A DNA stretch of 64,000 nucleotides, taken from NCBI GenBank assembly GCA_016745315.1, contig CP066886.1:2077501-2141500 (forward strand). The letters are read 5' to 3'. Source of the DNA: Arthrospira sp. PCC 9108 (GTDB lineage Bacteria; Cyanobacteriota; Cyanobacteriia; Cyanobacteriales; Microcoleaceae). This document shows positions 33,718-44,265 of the stretch, in pieces; the stretch's first letter is position 1; each line of letters begins with the position of its first letter. A program made the translations under genes and the position numbers. The notes under the pieces were generated by a model. It had not been told where the DNA came from. It did no database searches and was given only the letters and a program-made list of their open reading frames with translations.

Positions 33718-34724
33718 TCCTGCAAAAAAGTTCTAATATAAACCCAAGGTTTTTTGATCCAGTCATACCCTAAAACTTGCCCATTATGGTATTCAACTAC
33801 CACATCACTTCCACCTGGAATATGAGATAGAGGATTAGTTCTATATCTACGATCAACCCACAATATCTTGTTGGCTAGATGTCGTGGTAAGCCGATATAA
33901 ACTCGTATAGGTTCATTTAGAGATGGTTCGTCAACTTCAATTTCATCATGATGATTGAAATCATGACTCAAAAGACTGTTAATGTCAATTTTATCTAGAT
34001 TTTTAAGGTTTTTTATATCATTTTCTATTTCGGTTGAATCTTTAATTTGGCTATAGTTATCTGGTAATATGAAATATTTGATTAAGTGTTGATGACAGTT
34101 TAAATCTTTAAAAATCAATAAACCGATCGCCCGATAAATTTTTTTCGACTCAATCTCCTGGAAACCTGTTACAAAAATTTGCTCGTCCTCACCAAAAAAA
34201 TCTTGTATTGATGATTGAAAATTTTCTCTTTCATCTGAGTTGTTTGATTGGTCACAGAAATTATCCAATTCATCTGAACCCAAGAAAATTGAACTAAGCG
34301 GTTTCTTTGTGATCAAAATATTTTCCGACAAAAAATCTTCAATGACATAGATATTCTTTGGATTTTGAGGGTATAAAATGGAAAGTTTTTCGGCAAATAT
34401 TTTTTGTGTGAGAGGTTCAACCTTAAGCGTAGAATCATCGGAATTGATATTCAAATTTTTGGAACTTGTAAGCTTATCGATAGTCTGCCGAACTAACATT
34501 GGATCTATTCCCAGCATATCGGCGATTTCATCTGTTGTTGGAGAAGGACTAAGATCGAGTGCAGATTTTAAGACAAATTCCTCAAATATATCTGCTGTCC
34601 GGGTTTTGCTTATTGCCACCTGTACAGTAGTTTGGCGCACTTGATAGCGAAGATAACCTCCATTGACAAATAATAGATCGGGAGATTCAAACTTTTCTCG
34701 TAGCTGTTCTAACAAAAAATCCAT
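33714..34724 (-). CDS. Unassigned helicase-partner protein with probable winged helix
   Basis: 336 residues. Residues about 50-90 (LDLSPSPTTDEIADMLGIDP, MLVRQTIDKLTSSKNLNI) look like a winged helix. A long acidic middle (FCDQSNNSDERENFQSSIQD) follows. The end (LPRHLANKILWVDRRYRTNP, GSDVVVEYHNGQVLGYDWIK) is beta-rich and could bind nucleic acid or protein. The ATG lies eight bases after the corrected stop of the helicase gene, and the gene overlaps the next one by four bases. Together they form one minus-strand operon. I do not recognise a known defence family. Confidence 0.55.
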   Translation of the reverse strand: MDFLLEQLREKFESPDLLFVNGGYLRYQVRQTTVQVAISKTRTADIFEEFVLKSALDLSPSPTTDEIADMLGIDPMLVRQTIDKLTSSKNLNINSDDSTLKVEPLTQKIFAEKLSILYPQNPKNIYVIEDFLSENILITKKPLSSIFLGSDELDNFCDQSNNSDERENFQSSIQDFFGEDEQIFVTGFQEIESKKIYRAIGLLIFKDLNCHQHLIKYFILPDNYSQIKDSTEIENDIKNLKNLDKIDINSLLSHDFNHHDEIEVDEPSLNEPIRVYIGLPRHLANKILWVDRRYRTNPLSHIPGGSDVVVEYHNGQVLGYDWIKKPWVYIRTFLQD

Positions 34725-34731
34725 AGGTCAA

Positions 34732-37700
34732 TTAAAGAAGGGTAGAAACATCTATAAAACCTTGATACTTATGAACCACTTTTGCGACTTCTTGATAAAT
34801 TTGAACTTGGGTAAATAGATCGTGACATCCTACAATAATCAATAACTCTTTTGCTCTGGAAAATGCCACATTAACTCGCTCTGGAGTTTTGGCAAATCCG
34901 ACTCTTCCTTGCTGATTGTTGCGAACCATGCTAACGATGATAACTGGTTTTTCCATGCCTTGAAATCTATCAACTGTTCCCGTTCGTATGTCAAGGTTAA
35001 GATAAGTGTCCCCCCAGAAATTCGCTCATCAATAAGTCTTAACTGAGCGCCATAGAAGGTAATTATACCGATCTCTTTTTTGGGTTGACCGTTGGCAACC
35101 TTGTCAGCCCAAATTTTGTTTATATTTTCGCAAATTTTTTGTATGCAAATAACTTCTTTCTCATTTTGATAAGAAGTTCCGATGCGTTGTTCTCTAAAAT
35201 TAGCGGATGCTGGAATTTTGACCCATCCTATATGTTGATCTTCACGAATAAGCTGACAGTCCAAATGATGTGCACGCTGGTTGTCTGGGTCTGGCAATCC
35301 ACAACTTAAACCTCCATCTCCTTCATCATAAAACTGGTTGATAGCTTCCATGATTTGAGGGTGCATACGGTACTGGATATTGAGCTTTTGTGTTATCCCT
35401 TTGTCTGCATTTTTTGCCATTTCAAATTGCTGCTGAAACCAAGACTTTTCTAAAAATTCAACTCTTTCTCTGGGAACTGCAAGCTCCTCTGCCAGTTCAT
35501 CCAAATTTTCCTCTGTCAGAATAGGAGGTAATTGGCGATAGTCGCCAATCATGACAATCTTTTTCCCTTTTAGTGCAGGAATCAACAATTCTGGTGGAGT
35601 GCTTTTACTAACTTCATCAACAATGACAACATCAAATTGGCTAAATCTTTGAGAAAAACTCCATTGGGCTGCTTTCATACAGGTTATGCCAACCACATTG
35701 ACATTATCTAAATACTGTTTTTCGATTGTTGCCAAATCATCATTTGATGGATTGCGTAACCGCTCAATCCATTGAGTCATAGTATCTTCATACCTTTCAA
35801 GATACGATTCGGCTTGAGTAAGATATTCCCCCCAAGGTTCAAAATACTGCTGAACATTTGTTAAAGAATCGGTTAAAAATATTCTTTCAGTATCAATCTC
35901 TGGCTTTAAGCTGTCCGGAATATTATCCCAGATATTTTTCCACCACGTCCTTTGTTCGGTCAGATTTTTATTCAAAATCCGGATGCTTTCATTACATTCA
36001 CTGATTTCATTGTTGAGTTCTACCATTTCATTATTTATTTCATCGCGATCATTTTGTAATCCATTGAAGTTTTCAGTCAAATAATTTTTGATTTTGTCAA
36101 GTTCAGAAAACTGATTTTGTATCTGATCTAAATTATCAATTTCGGTCTGAATTTCAATCATTTGAATGTCATTTTCACAATTTATTTCTTCCAATATTTG
36201 TTGTGTTTTTATTTTCAAATTTACCACAAAACGGGCTACAATATCCGATAATATTAGCTCGGCATCAACTGGTTTTGGGGGAGCGGTTATTTCTCTGTTC
36301 CACCTTTTAATTGCAGCCAAAATTAATGCTTTATCATACAAATTTTTTGGAGCATCAGAATCATATATTGATTGAATTGTTTTGAGTAAAAAGTTTAAAA
36401 TTTTTCGACCGTCAGTTATATTTTTATTTTTCAATTTTTCATACAATCGGTTGATATCGCGTTCGCGAGGATGGTGACTATCTATATAATTTTGATGTTT
36501 AAAAATCAACCAATATATCTCATTATTGATTGTGCAAAATTCATCCCAACTTTTCCATGTAGATATCAACTGATTCATTTCCATAAAAAGAGTGTTTAAA
36601 ATATCTTTTAAAGGCGAATATTGAAATCTATTTTTGTCGAAAAAAGCAATTATCTGAGGTGGGAAATACAAAGATTTGTCGTCAATTAATATGCGACGAT
36701 TTAAGGATTCTTGTAACACCTTAAAAATATTTTGGTTTGCTACATTTTCGTAGTCACTAATTTCACTGAGAGCGGTTCGTAATTCGGCTTTTTTTTTGTT
36801 CAAAGAATCCAATTTTGTCAACTTTTCAGAATGAAAGACTGCGTTCGATTTAATTAGCGAATTTAGATACGCAATCAGATTACCTACTTGTTGACATTGT
36901 TGATCAATTTTGTTCAACAAGTTATTCTTCTCGTTGCAAACTTCTTCTAACTCTGTTTTTCTAGATCTCAGTATTCGCTCTTGTTCGGGAAAATTTATCT
37001 CTGTTTCTAGATAGTCTTGAAATCGGATTAAATGGGTCAACAATGGGCGCAATCCCAAGAAAATTTCCTGCTGTTTTGATAAACGTTTTTGGCAATCATC
37101 AATAGTTTTTTCTAACCATCTTTCTATGACATTATGAGTCAAAAAAGGCTCTCCTTCTCGACCAACTTTTGCACGGGTATCTCCCTCTCGCAACGGACGC
37201 AATACCGGGTGGTGAGTTAAGCGACTCAGAGCATTGTCTACGGCAAGGTTAGCTTGAGATACCACTAACGTGCGCCCTCCCCGACTTGCAACTTGATAAC
37301 AGATTTCAGCAATCACCGTAGTTTTACCCGTCCCCGGGGGACCTTGAATCAAAATCAAATCCTCGGCATTTAAAACAGCTTCTACTGCGTTTATTTGACT
37401 GGCATTAGCTTCGGGCAATAATAAATCTGCTTGGGATATTATAGAAATTTCAGATAGCGCCCTGGCTTTAGCCGCATCAAAGAAAAACTCACCTAGAAAA
37501 GGATTGTGGGTTTGACCCTCCTGCAAGTTACTCAATGCTTTTTCTTGCCAGCGGATCTGAACTAGACTGCCAATATCTTCAAAAAACAAAAAACCGGTTT
37601 CAGGTAACTCTAAATCTCCATCGTTTAGAGACTCAGCAATATTAGGATCAATCTTAATTTTTATCTTATTTTTGGTACTTTCTATGACTTCAATTTCCCC

Positions 37701-38468
37701 CAATTCTTGTCCACATTTCTTATCGCTTATTAAATCAGAGCTTGTAAATAATTTTACCGATCCGTTTCTGGCTGCGCCGGCTCGCTGCCAAAACTCCTCT
37801 TTAGTGAGTGACAGTGATCCATTGCTTGTTGCCAGATCTGAATTGATTTGAAAAGTTATACGTTTATTGGATGCCGGATAGTTGTGTTTCACAAAAGGTA
37901 TGCAAAATTGTCGTTTTTCGGCTGTCCGGCGTTCAATTTTTAAATACTGTCCCCATGCGTTTACTTGCTTTTTCGTAGGTACATAATCGCTACAGATGGG
38001 CATGGTCACTATGTGTTCCCATGCTTCGGTCGGAATACCAAGATTACTTGGTACATGGGGTAATAGATGAATCAAAAAAGGGGTAGAAAACGCATTCCTT
38101 TCTCCTCTGTATTTATCGACAAAATTAATTCTATTTATCTCCAGGCATCCACTCCCATCTTGCCGAATAGTCGTCCAAAATTGCAATATCTTTCGACGGC
38201 TTTCCAATTTTTTTGGTACGGAAAAATCATCATTATCTGTTGCTATAGTCAGTTCTATGATTTCGTATTCAGGCTGTCTTGCTCCTCCGTGTCTTCGGAC
38301 ATAAAAAAGACAAGGATCTGACCCTAACAGCTCATTAATTAACTGATCAGCGCGAGCGTGCCTATCTCTAAAATCGGGATACTGATTAAGTGCGTCTGAC
38401 CCTTCCATATAGCAGATAAAGCGATCGCTTGCTGCTCCTATGTACCTATAGCACCAATTATTAGACAT
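34732..38468 (-). pseudogene. SF1 (UPF1/DNA2-like) helicase, frameshifted at a G run
   Basis: From the ATG at 38468 the frame gives 1209 residues, the last part out of frame. The N-terminal domain of about 350 residues is unassigned. Walker A is LIQGPPGTGKTTVIAEI near residue 375. A long coiled-coil insertion spans about residues 450-850. Walker B is VVIVDEVSKSTPPELL near 950, then GDYRQLPPIL and NIQYRMHPQIM. At six G (minus strand, 35010-35015) one extra base restores TYLNLDIRTGTVDRFQGMEK, PVIIVSMVRNN and ERVNVAFSRAKELLIIVG, ending at 34732. Those are motifs V and VI, so the real protein is about 1245 residues. It belongs to the AAA_11/AAA_12 helicases, often found in prokaryotic immunity islands. 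Confidence 0.8.
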
Positions 38469-38635
38469 GATATCCGATGAATTAAACGTGAGTTAACCCG
38501 TACCTTATTATAAGTTAATTTTAATTCTATTCTTGGTCAGGTATTGTTCTTGTTCAACACCTTTTTAACTTTACTTAATAATATATTTTTATCACGGACT
38601 CGATTTTATCATGATGTTATCTACTTTGTCCAGAA

Positions 38636-38744
38636 GTACACTCAGAAAACCGCAAAATCAACATTCCCCATTCACTAAAAAAGCCCGGTACGCAATGGAT
38701 CGGGCTTTTGTTAATTATTTTGGTCTATCTATTTGGCTACCTAT
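38636..38744. repeat. 109-bp direct repeat, right copy (native sigF end)
   Basis: It includes the final codons of sigF, its stop at 38737-38739 and its terminator. The second copy is at 32821-32929. The placement fits integration of the helicase island at the 3' end of sigF with duplication of that end, or recombination between copies. Confidence 0.92.
38677..38709 (-). terminator. sigF Rho-independent terminator
   Basis: Reading the minus strand, AAAAGCCCG and CGGGCTTTT form a nine-pair stem with T residues after it, 28 bases past the sigF stop codon. Confidence 0.85.
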
Positions 38745-39522
38745 CAGAATCAGAGGGGCCATTCATCATGGTTTTGAGCAGACTTAAACCCCGTTTAACT
38801 CGCCGAGAGACTGTAACGGCGCTAATTCCCAATTTTTCGGCTGTTTCTTTTTGGGTGAGGTCATAGAGAAACACAAACTCTAAAACTTTGCGAGTCCCGT
38901 CTTCTAAATGTCCCAGTGCTTGCTGGAGACGAATTTGATCTTCTTGGGCTAGTTGGAAGCTGCGGTAACGAGTATCTGGGACTAAATCACCCAGGCTGGT
39001 TGATCCTTCTTCTTCGTCCTGAATGGGTGCATCTAAACTCAACAGAGATCTATTTTGGGAAGCCAGTTTAACCTGGTTCCATTCCTCTACGGAAATTTCT
39101 AGGGCTGAGGCTATTTCGACATCGGTGGGTTTGCGTCCCAACTTTACTTGTAGCTCTTGAATACATGGGGTGGCTTTACGCAGTAGAGTTAGCCACTGAC
39201 GGGGAACCCGCACCGAGGGGCTTTTATCGCGCAAATAGTGTTGAATTTCCCCGCGAATGTAGGGAATCGCAAAGGAGCTAAAGGCATGACCCTTAGACAT
39301 ATCAAACCTTTCTATGGCTCTAATCAAGCCAATACAGCCCACCTGTAACAAATCATCATAGCTTTCCGTACATTGGTTGAGCCAGTGGTGGACTTCTTTA
39401 CGGACTAATCCAATGTTAATTTGAACGAGTTGATTACGGATACTGTTAGACGGGGAGTGCTGGTACTCGCGCAGCAACTCCAGGCTTTCAGATTTGAGTT
39501 GGTTACTAACTGTGGTCTGCAT
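38737..39522 (-). CDS. sigF: Group 3 RNA polymerase sigma factor, SigF type
   Basis: 261 residues. Region 2 has YDDLLQVGCIGLIRAIERFD and KGHAFSSFAIPYIRGEIQHY, the core-binding and -10 recognition segment. Region 3 follows (VPRQWLTLLRKATPCIQELQ, GRKPTDVEIASALEIS). Region 4 ends with TQKETAEKLGISAVTVSRRV, the -35 recognition helix-turn-helix. There is no region 1.1, as in the SigB/F/G group. In cyanobacteria SigF controls pilus genes, motility and stress responses. The terminator is duplicated 5.8 kb away by the neighbouring island. Confidence 0.9.
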   Translation of the reverse strand: MQTTVSNQLKSESLELLREYQHSPSNSIRNQLVQINIGLVRKEVHHWLNQCTESYDDLLQVGCIGLIRAIERFDMSKGHAFSSFAIPYIRGEIQHYLRDKSPSVRVPRQWLTLLRKATPCIQELQVKLGRKPTDVEIASALEISVEEWNQVKLASQNRSLLSLDAPIQDEEEGSTSLGDLVPDTRYRSFQLAQEDQIRLQQALGHLEDGTRKVLEFVFLYDLTQKETAEKLGISAVTVSRRVKRGLSLLKTMMNGPSDSDR

Positions 39523-39808
39523 GGCGAGATCCTGAATTAGGTTAAAGCAGGGATATAGGTTGGGCTGTATTGATTATAACCCAGTTAGAACTAAATGGCA
39601 AGAGAAAACTGTTTTCAATGTCGCAGTTTTCGGATACCAAACCCTAGGGATTGATCTGGCTTGACTTACGCACAGGCGATCGCCATAACCACAACATAGA
39701 CAGTGAAAACTAATGCTAATGTTCTATTTGATAGGGCAGTCTAAAACAAAACGGGAAAAATTGCAAGTTCTGCCCCCCAGTCTTAGACCAGATTGGTTTT
39801 TGACAGGT

Positions 39809-40198
39809 TTATTCCCCTTCGACTAAGACCCTATATTCATCAGCAGATAGGGCATCATCAAGGTCTGATTCATCGCCTATGCGGACTTTCAGCAGCCAAC
39901 CTTCTCCATAGGGGTCATCGGCTAATTCCTCGGGTGCTTCTACGATCGCATCATTACGTTCCACAACTGTACCACTAACGGGAGCCTTGAGTTCCTCAAC
40001 GGCTTTGACCGATTCTACATTACCAAAGGTTTCGCCTTTCTCTAAGGCATCATTGACATCGGGTAGTTCTAAGAACACAATATCACCTAATTGGTCAACG
40101 GCGAAGGCGCTAATACCAATGGTAGCAATTTCGCCATCAAGACGCACATACTCGTGGCTATCTAAATATTTTAGGTCGTCGGGAAATTCCATTGCCAT
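39809..40198 (-). CDS. gcvH: Glycine cleavage system H protein
   Basis: A 129-residue lipoyl-carrier protein. The lipoylated Lys is K65 in GNVESVKAVEEL, followed by KAPVSGTVVERN, the hallmark of the fold. H protein carries the aminomethyl group between the P, T and L proteins of glycine decarboxylation, which in cyanobacteria serves photorespiratory 2-phosphoglycolate salvage. Length and motifs are normal. The start is 18 bp from the divergent hydrolase gene, so the two share a control region. Confidence 0.95.
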   Translation of the reverse strand: MAMEFPDDLKYLDSHEYVRLDGEIATIGISAFAVDQLGDIVFLELPDVNDALEKGETFGNVESVKAVEELKAPVSGTVVERNDAIVEAPEELADDPYGEGWLLKVRIGDESDLDDALSADEYRVLVEGE

Positions 40199-40216
40199 GT
40201 TAGGTCCTCATCATCT

Positions 40217-41046
40217 ATGAATAATGCCAAAATCAGAAAATGGGTTATTGGAGACTTTTCTCTGCGCCGGATAGTTACTTCCATCTTGGCGATTTATATA
40301 ATAGTCGGTGTTTGGGCATATTTTAAAAGCGATCGCCTGATTTTTTTGCCTCGTCCGCCCAGTTATGAGAAAACCGAGGATTTGACTTTCCTGACTACCT
40401 TGGACGGAGTGCCCATTGCTGCTTTGTATCTCCCCAATCCCACCGCTCAGTATACCATTCTCTACAGCCACGGCAATGCTGAAGATTTGGGGGATATTCG
40501 GCCTCGCCTGGAGAGTCTACGGGATATAGGTTTTTCTGTATTCGCCTATGACTATCCCGGTTATGGGCTTAGTGGCGGCACACCCTCCGTGGCGGGCGCT
40601 TATCAAGCCATAGAGGCCGCTTATTACTATCTTACCCAAGTTTTGCAGGTTCCCCCTGAGCGTATTATTGTCTACGGGCGATCGGTCGGTAGTGGTCCCT
40701 CAACCCACCTGGCGGCGCGGAAATTAGTGGGGGGTTGGTGATTGAAAGCGGTTTTATTAGTACATTTCGGGTGGTAACACGGATTCCTATTTTTCCTTTT
40801 GACCGTTTCCCTAATTTGGCTAATCTTCAAAATGTCGAGGTTCCGGTTTTGATTATACATGGCGATCGCGATCGCGTGATTCCCTTTGACCATGGACAGA
40901 GGCTTTATGATGATTTTGCCGGCCCGAAAATGTCTCTCTGGGTTGAAGGGGCTGGTCATAATGATGTGCTGGAGGTGGCTGGCGATCGCTATGTAGAAAC
41001 CTTGCTCAAATTTACCGAAATGTTATCAAAAAAATCAGATGATTAA
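40217..41046 (+). pseudogene. Alpha/beta hydrolase (BEM46-like), frameshifted at a G run
   Basis: The first frame (175 residues) has an N-terminal membrane anchor (LAIYIIVGVWAYFKSDRLIF), the oxyanion HGNAEDLGDIRP and the nucleophile elbow VYGRSVGSGPS. It ends in ARKLVGGW at 40741. At six G (40729-40734) one extra base gives KLVGGLVIESGFISTFRVVT, and the second frame continues with VLIIHGDRDRVIPFDHGQRL (acid Asp) and EGAGHNDVLE (His). All three catalytic residues survive in the combined 276-residue protein, so a single-base error or a recent mutation is likely. Membrane-bound serine hydrolases of this family have unknown substrates. Confidence 0.75.
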
Positions 41047-41142
41047 TTTGGGGAGATTTGATTTATAATTCAGATGGTCAGTTGTCAATCCTTTTCCAGG
41101 TGCATTTACCGCTTCATTAACCCACATAAGGAGTGTTGAACC

Positions 41143-41493
41143 ATGAGTAAATGGCGGCGGATTGGAATAGGATTATTATTTTTAGGGGTTGCTTCTCTCC
41201 TGACTATTAACCATAGTGTGGCGGTAGCCAGAGAGTCGATTTGGCAAAGGTATCGGGATGAAAGCAATAGCCAGACACAAGCAGATCAGAGGTCAATTGC
41301 CCGCGTCTGTATTGTCGCTGATCCGACTGATACTCCCCTGAATGTTCGGGCTACCCCTCGTGGTAGAATTATTGGTAGTCTGCCGGATGGTGTGGAGGTG
41401 GAAGTGTGGGAACGATCGCCTGATGGTAAGTGGGTTTATATCTATACCCCTGTCATGGAAGGATATGTTTGGGAAAATTACCTAAAATGCTAG
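41143..41493 (+). CDS. Secreted SH3b-domain protein
   Basis: 116 residues with a signal peptide (MSKWRRIGIGLLFLGVASLL). The probable mature part begins after SVAVA and holds one bacterial SH3 domain (VCIVADPTDTPLNVRATPRG, SLPDGVEVEVWERSPDGKWV, MEGYVWENYLKC). SH3b domains bind peptidoglycan or other wall polymers in the periplasm. AAGGAG lies nine bases before the ATG. No catalytic domain is attached. The role is unknown beyond probable wall binding. Confidence 0.75.
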   Translation: MSKWRRIGIGLLFLGVASLLTINHSVAVARESIWQRYRDESNSQTQADQRSIARVCIVADPTDTPLNVRATPRGRIIGSLPDGVEVEVWERSPDGKWVYIYTPVMEGYVWENYLKC

Positions 41494-41642
41494 TTTCCAG
41501 ATAATCCCTAACAGGTAAGGGCAACTATTTATGGTTGCCCGCCTGAATAGTTACCTTAATCTATAATTGATCAAAACTTCCCAGGCTGGCTGTGTCTTAA
41601 TGGCTGTCTGGGTCGGTCTGGCTTTGGAAATAAATCTAAACT

Positions 41643-42071
41643 ATGGAAAATCCCTCATCTCCAACAATCACACCACTATGGATAACTGGTATCATTTGGA
41701 TGGTAACAGGTTTGGGTTTATTAGCGATCGGTGCAATTCTATGGTTTCACCTGCCTTATCTGCTATTCTTAGATGAATGGCACGCCCTATGGGCGATGGT
41801 TTCCCTGACTATCGGATTATTTACGGGTCAAGTCCTGTTCGATCGCCTAGTTGACTGGATCAGAGAACCTCAAACCGATACACCCCATCCGATTTTAGCA
41901 CGATTTGGATGGATTACCTTAGCTATTATGTCCGTGGCGATCGCGATCGGTTTTACCATCAAATTCCTAGGCTGGGGAAACGCCATGATTGGTTTACTTA
42001 ACCTCAGCTTTGGCATAGCTTTTCTGTGGAGTAGTCGTCAATTTTGGCGATTTCATACCACCAATAATTAA
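41643..42071 (+). CDS. Unassigned inner-membrane protein
   Basis: 142 residues with about four hydrophobic helices (ITGIIWMVTGLGLLAIGAIL, MVSLTIGLFTGQVLFD, AIMSVAIAIGFTIKFLG, AMIGLLNLSFGIAFLW). Short loops include LVDWIREPQTDTPHPILARF. It has no known domain. It precedes the cupin-like oxygenase gene on the same strand by about 60 bp. I do not recognise it. Confidence 0.6.
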   Translation: MENPSSPTITPLWITGIIWMVTGLGLLAIGAILWFHLPYLLFLDEWHALWAMVSLTIGLFTGQVLFDRLVDWIREPQTDTPHPILARFGWITLAIMSVAIAIGFTIKFLGWGNAMIGLLNLSFGIAFLWSSRQFWRFHTTNN

Positions 42072-42128
42072 TCCTGAAAATCCCCACAGATTTAATAGAT
42101 AAATTCCACCGTTTTAACTTTATATCAA

Positions 42129-43259
42129 GTGATGACTCAACCGGAAATCAAACAAATTACCTTACCCCCCCTTAATATCACCATACACGCCGACCAAAAA
42201 GTTAGCTTAGAGTGGCTGCATCAACAGCCTCTTCCAGTCAATAATCAACCTCCATCACCAAAATTATCTGACCATTGGCAACAGTGGATCGCAGTTAATA
42301 AACTCATGGATTTTCCTGACCATATTTTAGTCGAGAAAATGGTAGAACAGGGAATAGATATCAAACTAGCTTTAGAGGCAGTTAATCAAGCCACAAGTCA
42401 CCCTTATTTACAAGCCGGAAAGCAGTTTGTCCAACTCTTGCAAAAAGTCGAGTCAATGCTGACCATTCAGAGTCAATTAGCGTCTCTCTCAGAAGTCTCT
42501 CCCAGCATTGACCGCAAACCCTGGGTATCTCGGTCGGAATTTTTGGAGAGTTACTATTCCCAAAATACCCCCTTGATTTTAACTGATATCATGAAGAATT
42601 GGCGGGCGTTAGAATTATGGAATCCAGAATATCTTAAACAGAATTACGGACAAGCCACGGTCGAAATTCAAGCCGGAAGAGAAGCTGACCCCGACTATGA
42701 AATCAACCTACAGCGCCATCAAAAAACCGTGCTATTTGCTGATTATATTGATTCGGTTGTTTCCGGTAAACAAACCAACGACTATTATATGGTAGCTAAT
42801 AATCGAAACTTAGACCGTCCTGAACTCAAAGGATTATTAAATGATCTCGAAATATTCACAGAGTATTTAGACCCCACGCAAACATCAGGTTGCATCTTCT
42901 TCTGGTATGGACCCGCCGGAACTGTTACCCCATTGCATCACGACCCGGTTAATTTATTATTAGCCCAAGTTTCTGGTCGTAAATTGGTAAGAATGATTCC
43001 TCCCTATCAAACACCTTTTTTGTATAACTATATCGGGGTTTTCAGCCAAGTAGATTTAGAAAATCCTGACTATCAGAAATATCCATTATTTCAAAATGTG
43101 AGACCCATGGAATTTATTTTAGAACCCGGAGAGGTAATTTTTATTCCCGTGGGTTGGTGGCATCATGTTCGGTCTTTAGAACCCAGTATCTCCGTTTCTA
43201 TGACCAATTTTGTATTCCCCAATACATACGAATGGAAATATCCACAAGTCAAGCGATAG
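42129..43259 (+). CDS. JmjC/Cupin_8 2-oxoglutarate- and Fe-dependent oxygenase
   Basis: 376 residues. The N-terminal 120 are helical and variable. The core carries the Fe-binding H270-x-D272 (PLHHDPVNLL) and the distal His near 345 (IPVGWWHHVRS), with LVRMIPPYQT between. FFWYGPAGTVTPLHHD is the typical entry to the double-stranded beta-helix of Cupin_8 hydroxylases. Bacterial members hydroxylate protein or peptide side chains; the substrate is not evident. The two downstream genes encode ergothioneine enzymes, but their start is about 190 bp away and they may be a separate unit. Confidence 0.82.
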   Translation: MMTQPEIKQITLPPLNITIHADQKVSLEWLHQQPLPVNNQPPSPKLSDHWQQWIAVNKLMDFPDHILVEKMVEQGIDIKLALEAVNQATSHPYLQAGKQFVQLLQKVESMLTIQSQLASLSEVSPSIDRKPWVSRSEFLESYYSQNTPLILTDIMKNWRALELWNPEYLKQNYGQATVEIQAGREADPDYEINLQRHQKTVLFADYIDSVVSGKQTNDYYMVANNRNLDRPELKGLLNDLEIFTEYLDPTQTSGCIFFWYGPAGTVTPLHHDPVNLLLAQVSGRKLVRMIPPYQTPFLYNYIGVFSQVDLENPDYQKYPLFQNVRPMEFILEPGEVIFIPVGWWHHVRSLEPSISVSMTNFVFPNTYEWKYPQVKR

Positions 43260-43447
43260 ACAATGACAATTAGTATGGTATACTTGACTGGTGATGTCGA
43301 ATCATGCTATCATGTTAAAATCAAGTTTTTTGGTGGAATGGGTAAGCATTAATCAGGCTGTTAATCAGTCTAATTAGTGAACAATGGAAGCTGACAGCAT
43401 GACCTGTCTCTGGTTTAATTTTTACTGGTTATCTCGAATTATTAACT

Positions 43448-44265
43448 ATGTGTCGTTTACTGGGCTATATCGGATCTCCGATTCAACTTGAGCAAATTTT
43501 GTGTCAGCCGGAACATTCCTTAATTGTGCAAAGTTACCAACCCAAGGAAATGCGGGAAGCCTTGCTAAATGCCGATGGTTTTGGAATGGGTTGGTATCAT
43601 CCCACCGCCGATACAGAACCCTATCGATATCGTAATATTCAGCCAATTTGGAGTGATTTAAACTTAACTCCTCTCAGTCGCTATATTGAGTCCGGGAGAA
43701 TTTTAGCTTATGTTCGCAGCGCCACTCCTGGTCAAGCCGTCAACTTGAATAACTGTCAACCTTTCCAGTCAGGAAAACTGATGTTTATTCATAATGGTTA
43801 TATTCAGGATTTCCGAGAAACTCTATATAAACCAATTCGCGATCGCCTCACAGACCAAGCCTATCGTTTAATAGAAGGTAACACCGACTCAGAACACCTA
43901 TTTGCCCTGTTTAAGGATAGCCTACAAAGTCAAGGAATAGCCGATCTAATTTCCGCCCTCGAACAAACATTATATACCATTGAGAAAATCGCCCATAAAA
44001 TGCAGGTGCGGGTTCTGGCTAATATGATTATTTGTGATGGAAAGCAAATGGTAGCTTCCCGGTATGCTGTAGCCGGTACTCCTCCCAGTCTTTACTGGTT
44101 AAAGAATGATAAAAACTTCCCAGAATCAGTTATCATTGCTTCGGAGCCTTTATTTCCGGGAAAGTGGCATCTTTGCCAGAACAAAGTATAATTAGCGTCG
44201 GAGAAGATTGTGATATCCATATCTACCCCCTCACTCAAACAGACCATTTATCACGCCCTGCATGA
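43448..44265 (+). pseudogene. egtC: EgtC-like class II glutamine amidotransferase, 3' frameshift
   Basis: It starts MCRLLGYIGSPIQLEQILCQ; Cys2 is the Ntn nucleophile exposed by Met removal. GFGMGWYHP, YVRSATPG, CQPFQSGKLMFIHNG and NTDSEHLFALF are typical of EgtC, which removes glutamate from the gamma-glutamyl sulfoxide in ergothioneine synthesis. The frame as written ends at 44191. A one-base gain at TTTCCGGG (44154-44160) restores GKVASLPEQSIISVGEDCDI and ends at 44265, overlapping the start of egtB by four bases. That overlap strongly supports the correction, and only the last 30 or so residues are affected. Confidence 0.78.

Noticed and set aside
38067..38321. Plus-strand frame inside the helicase gene
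   Set aside because: Antisense shadow; the minus frame carries the helicase.
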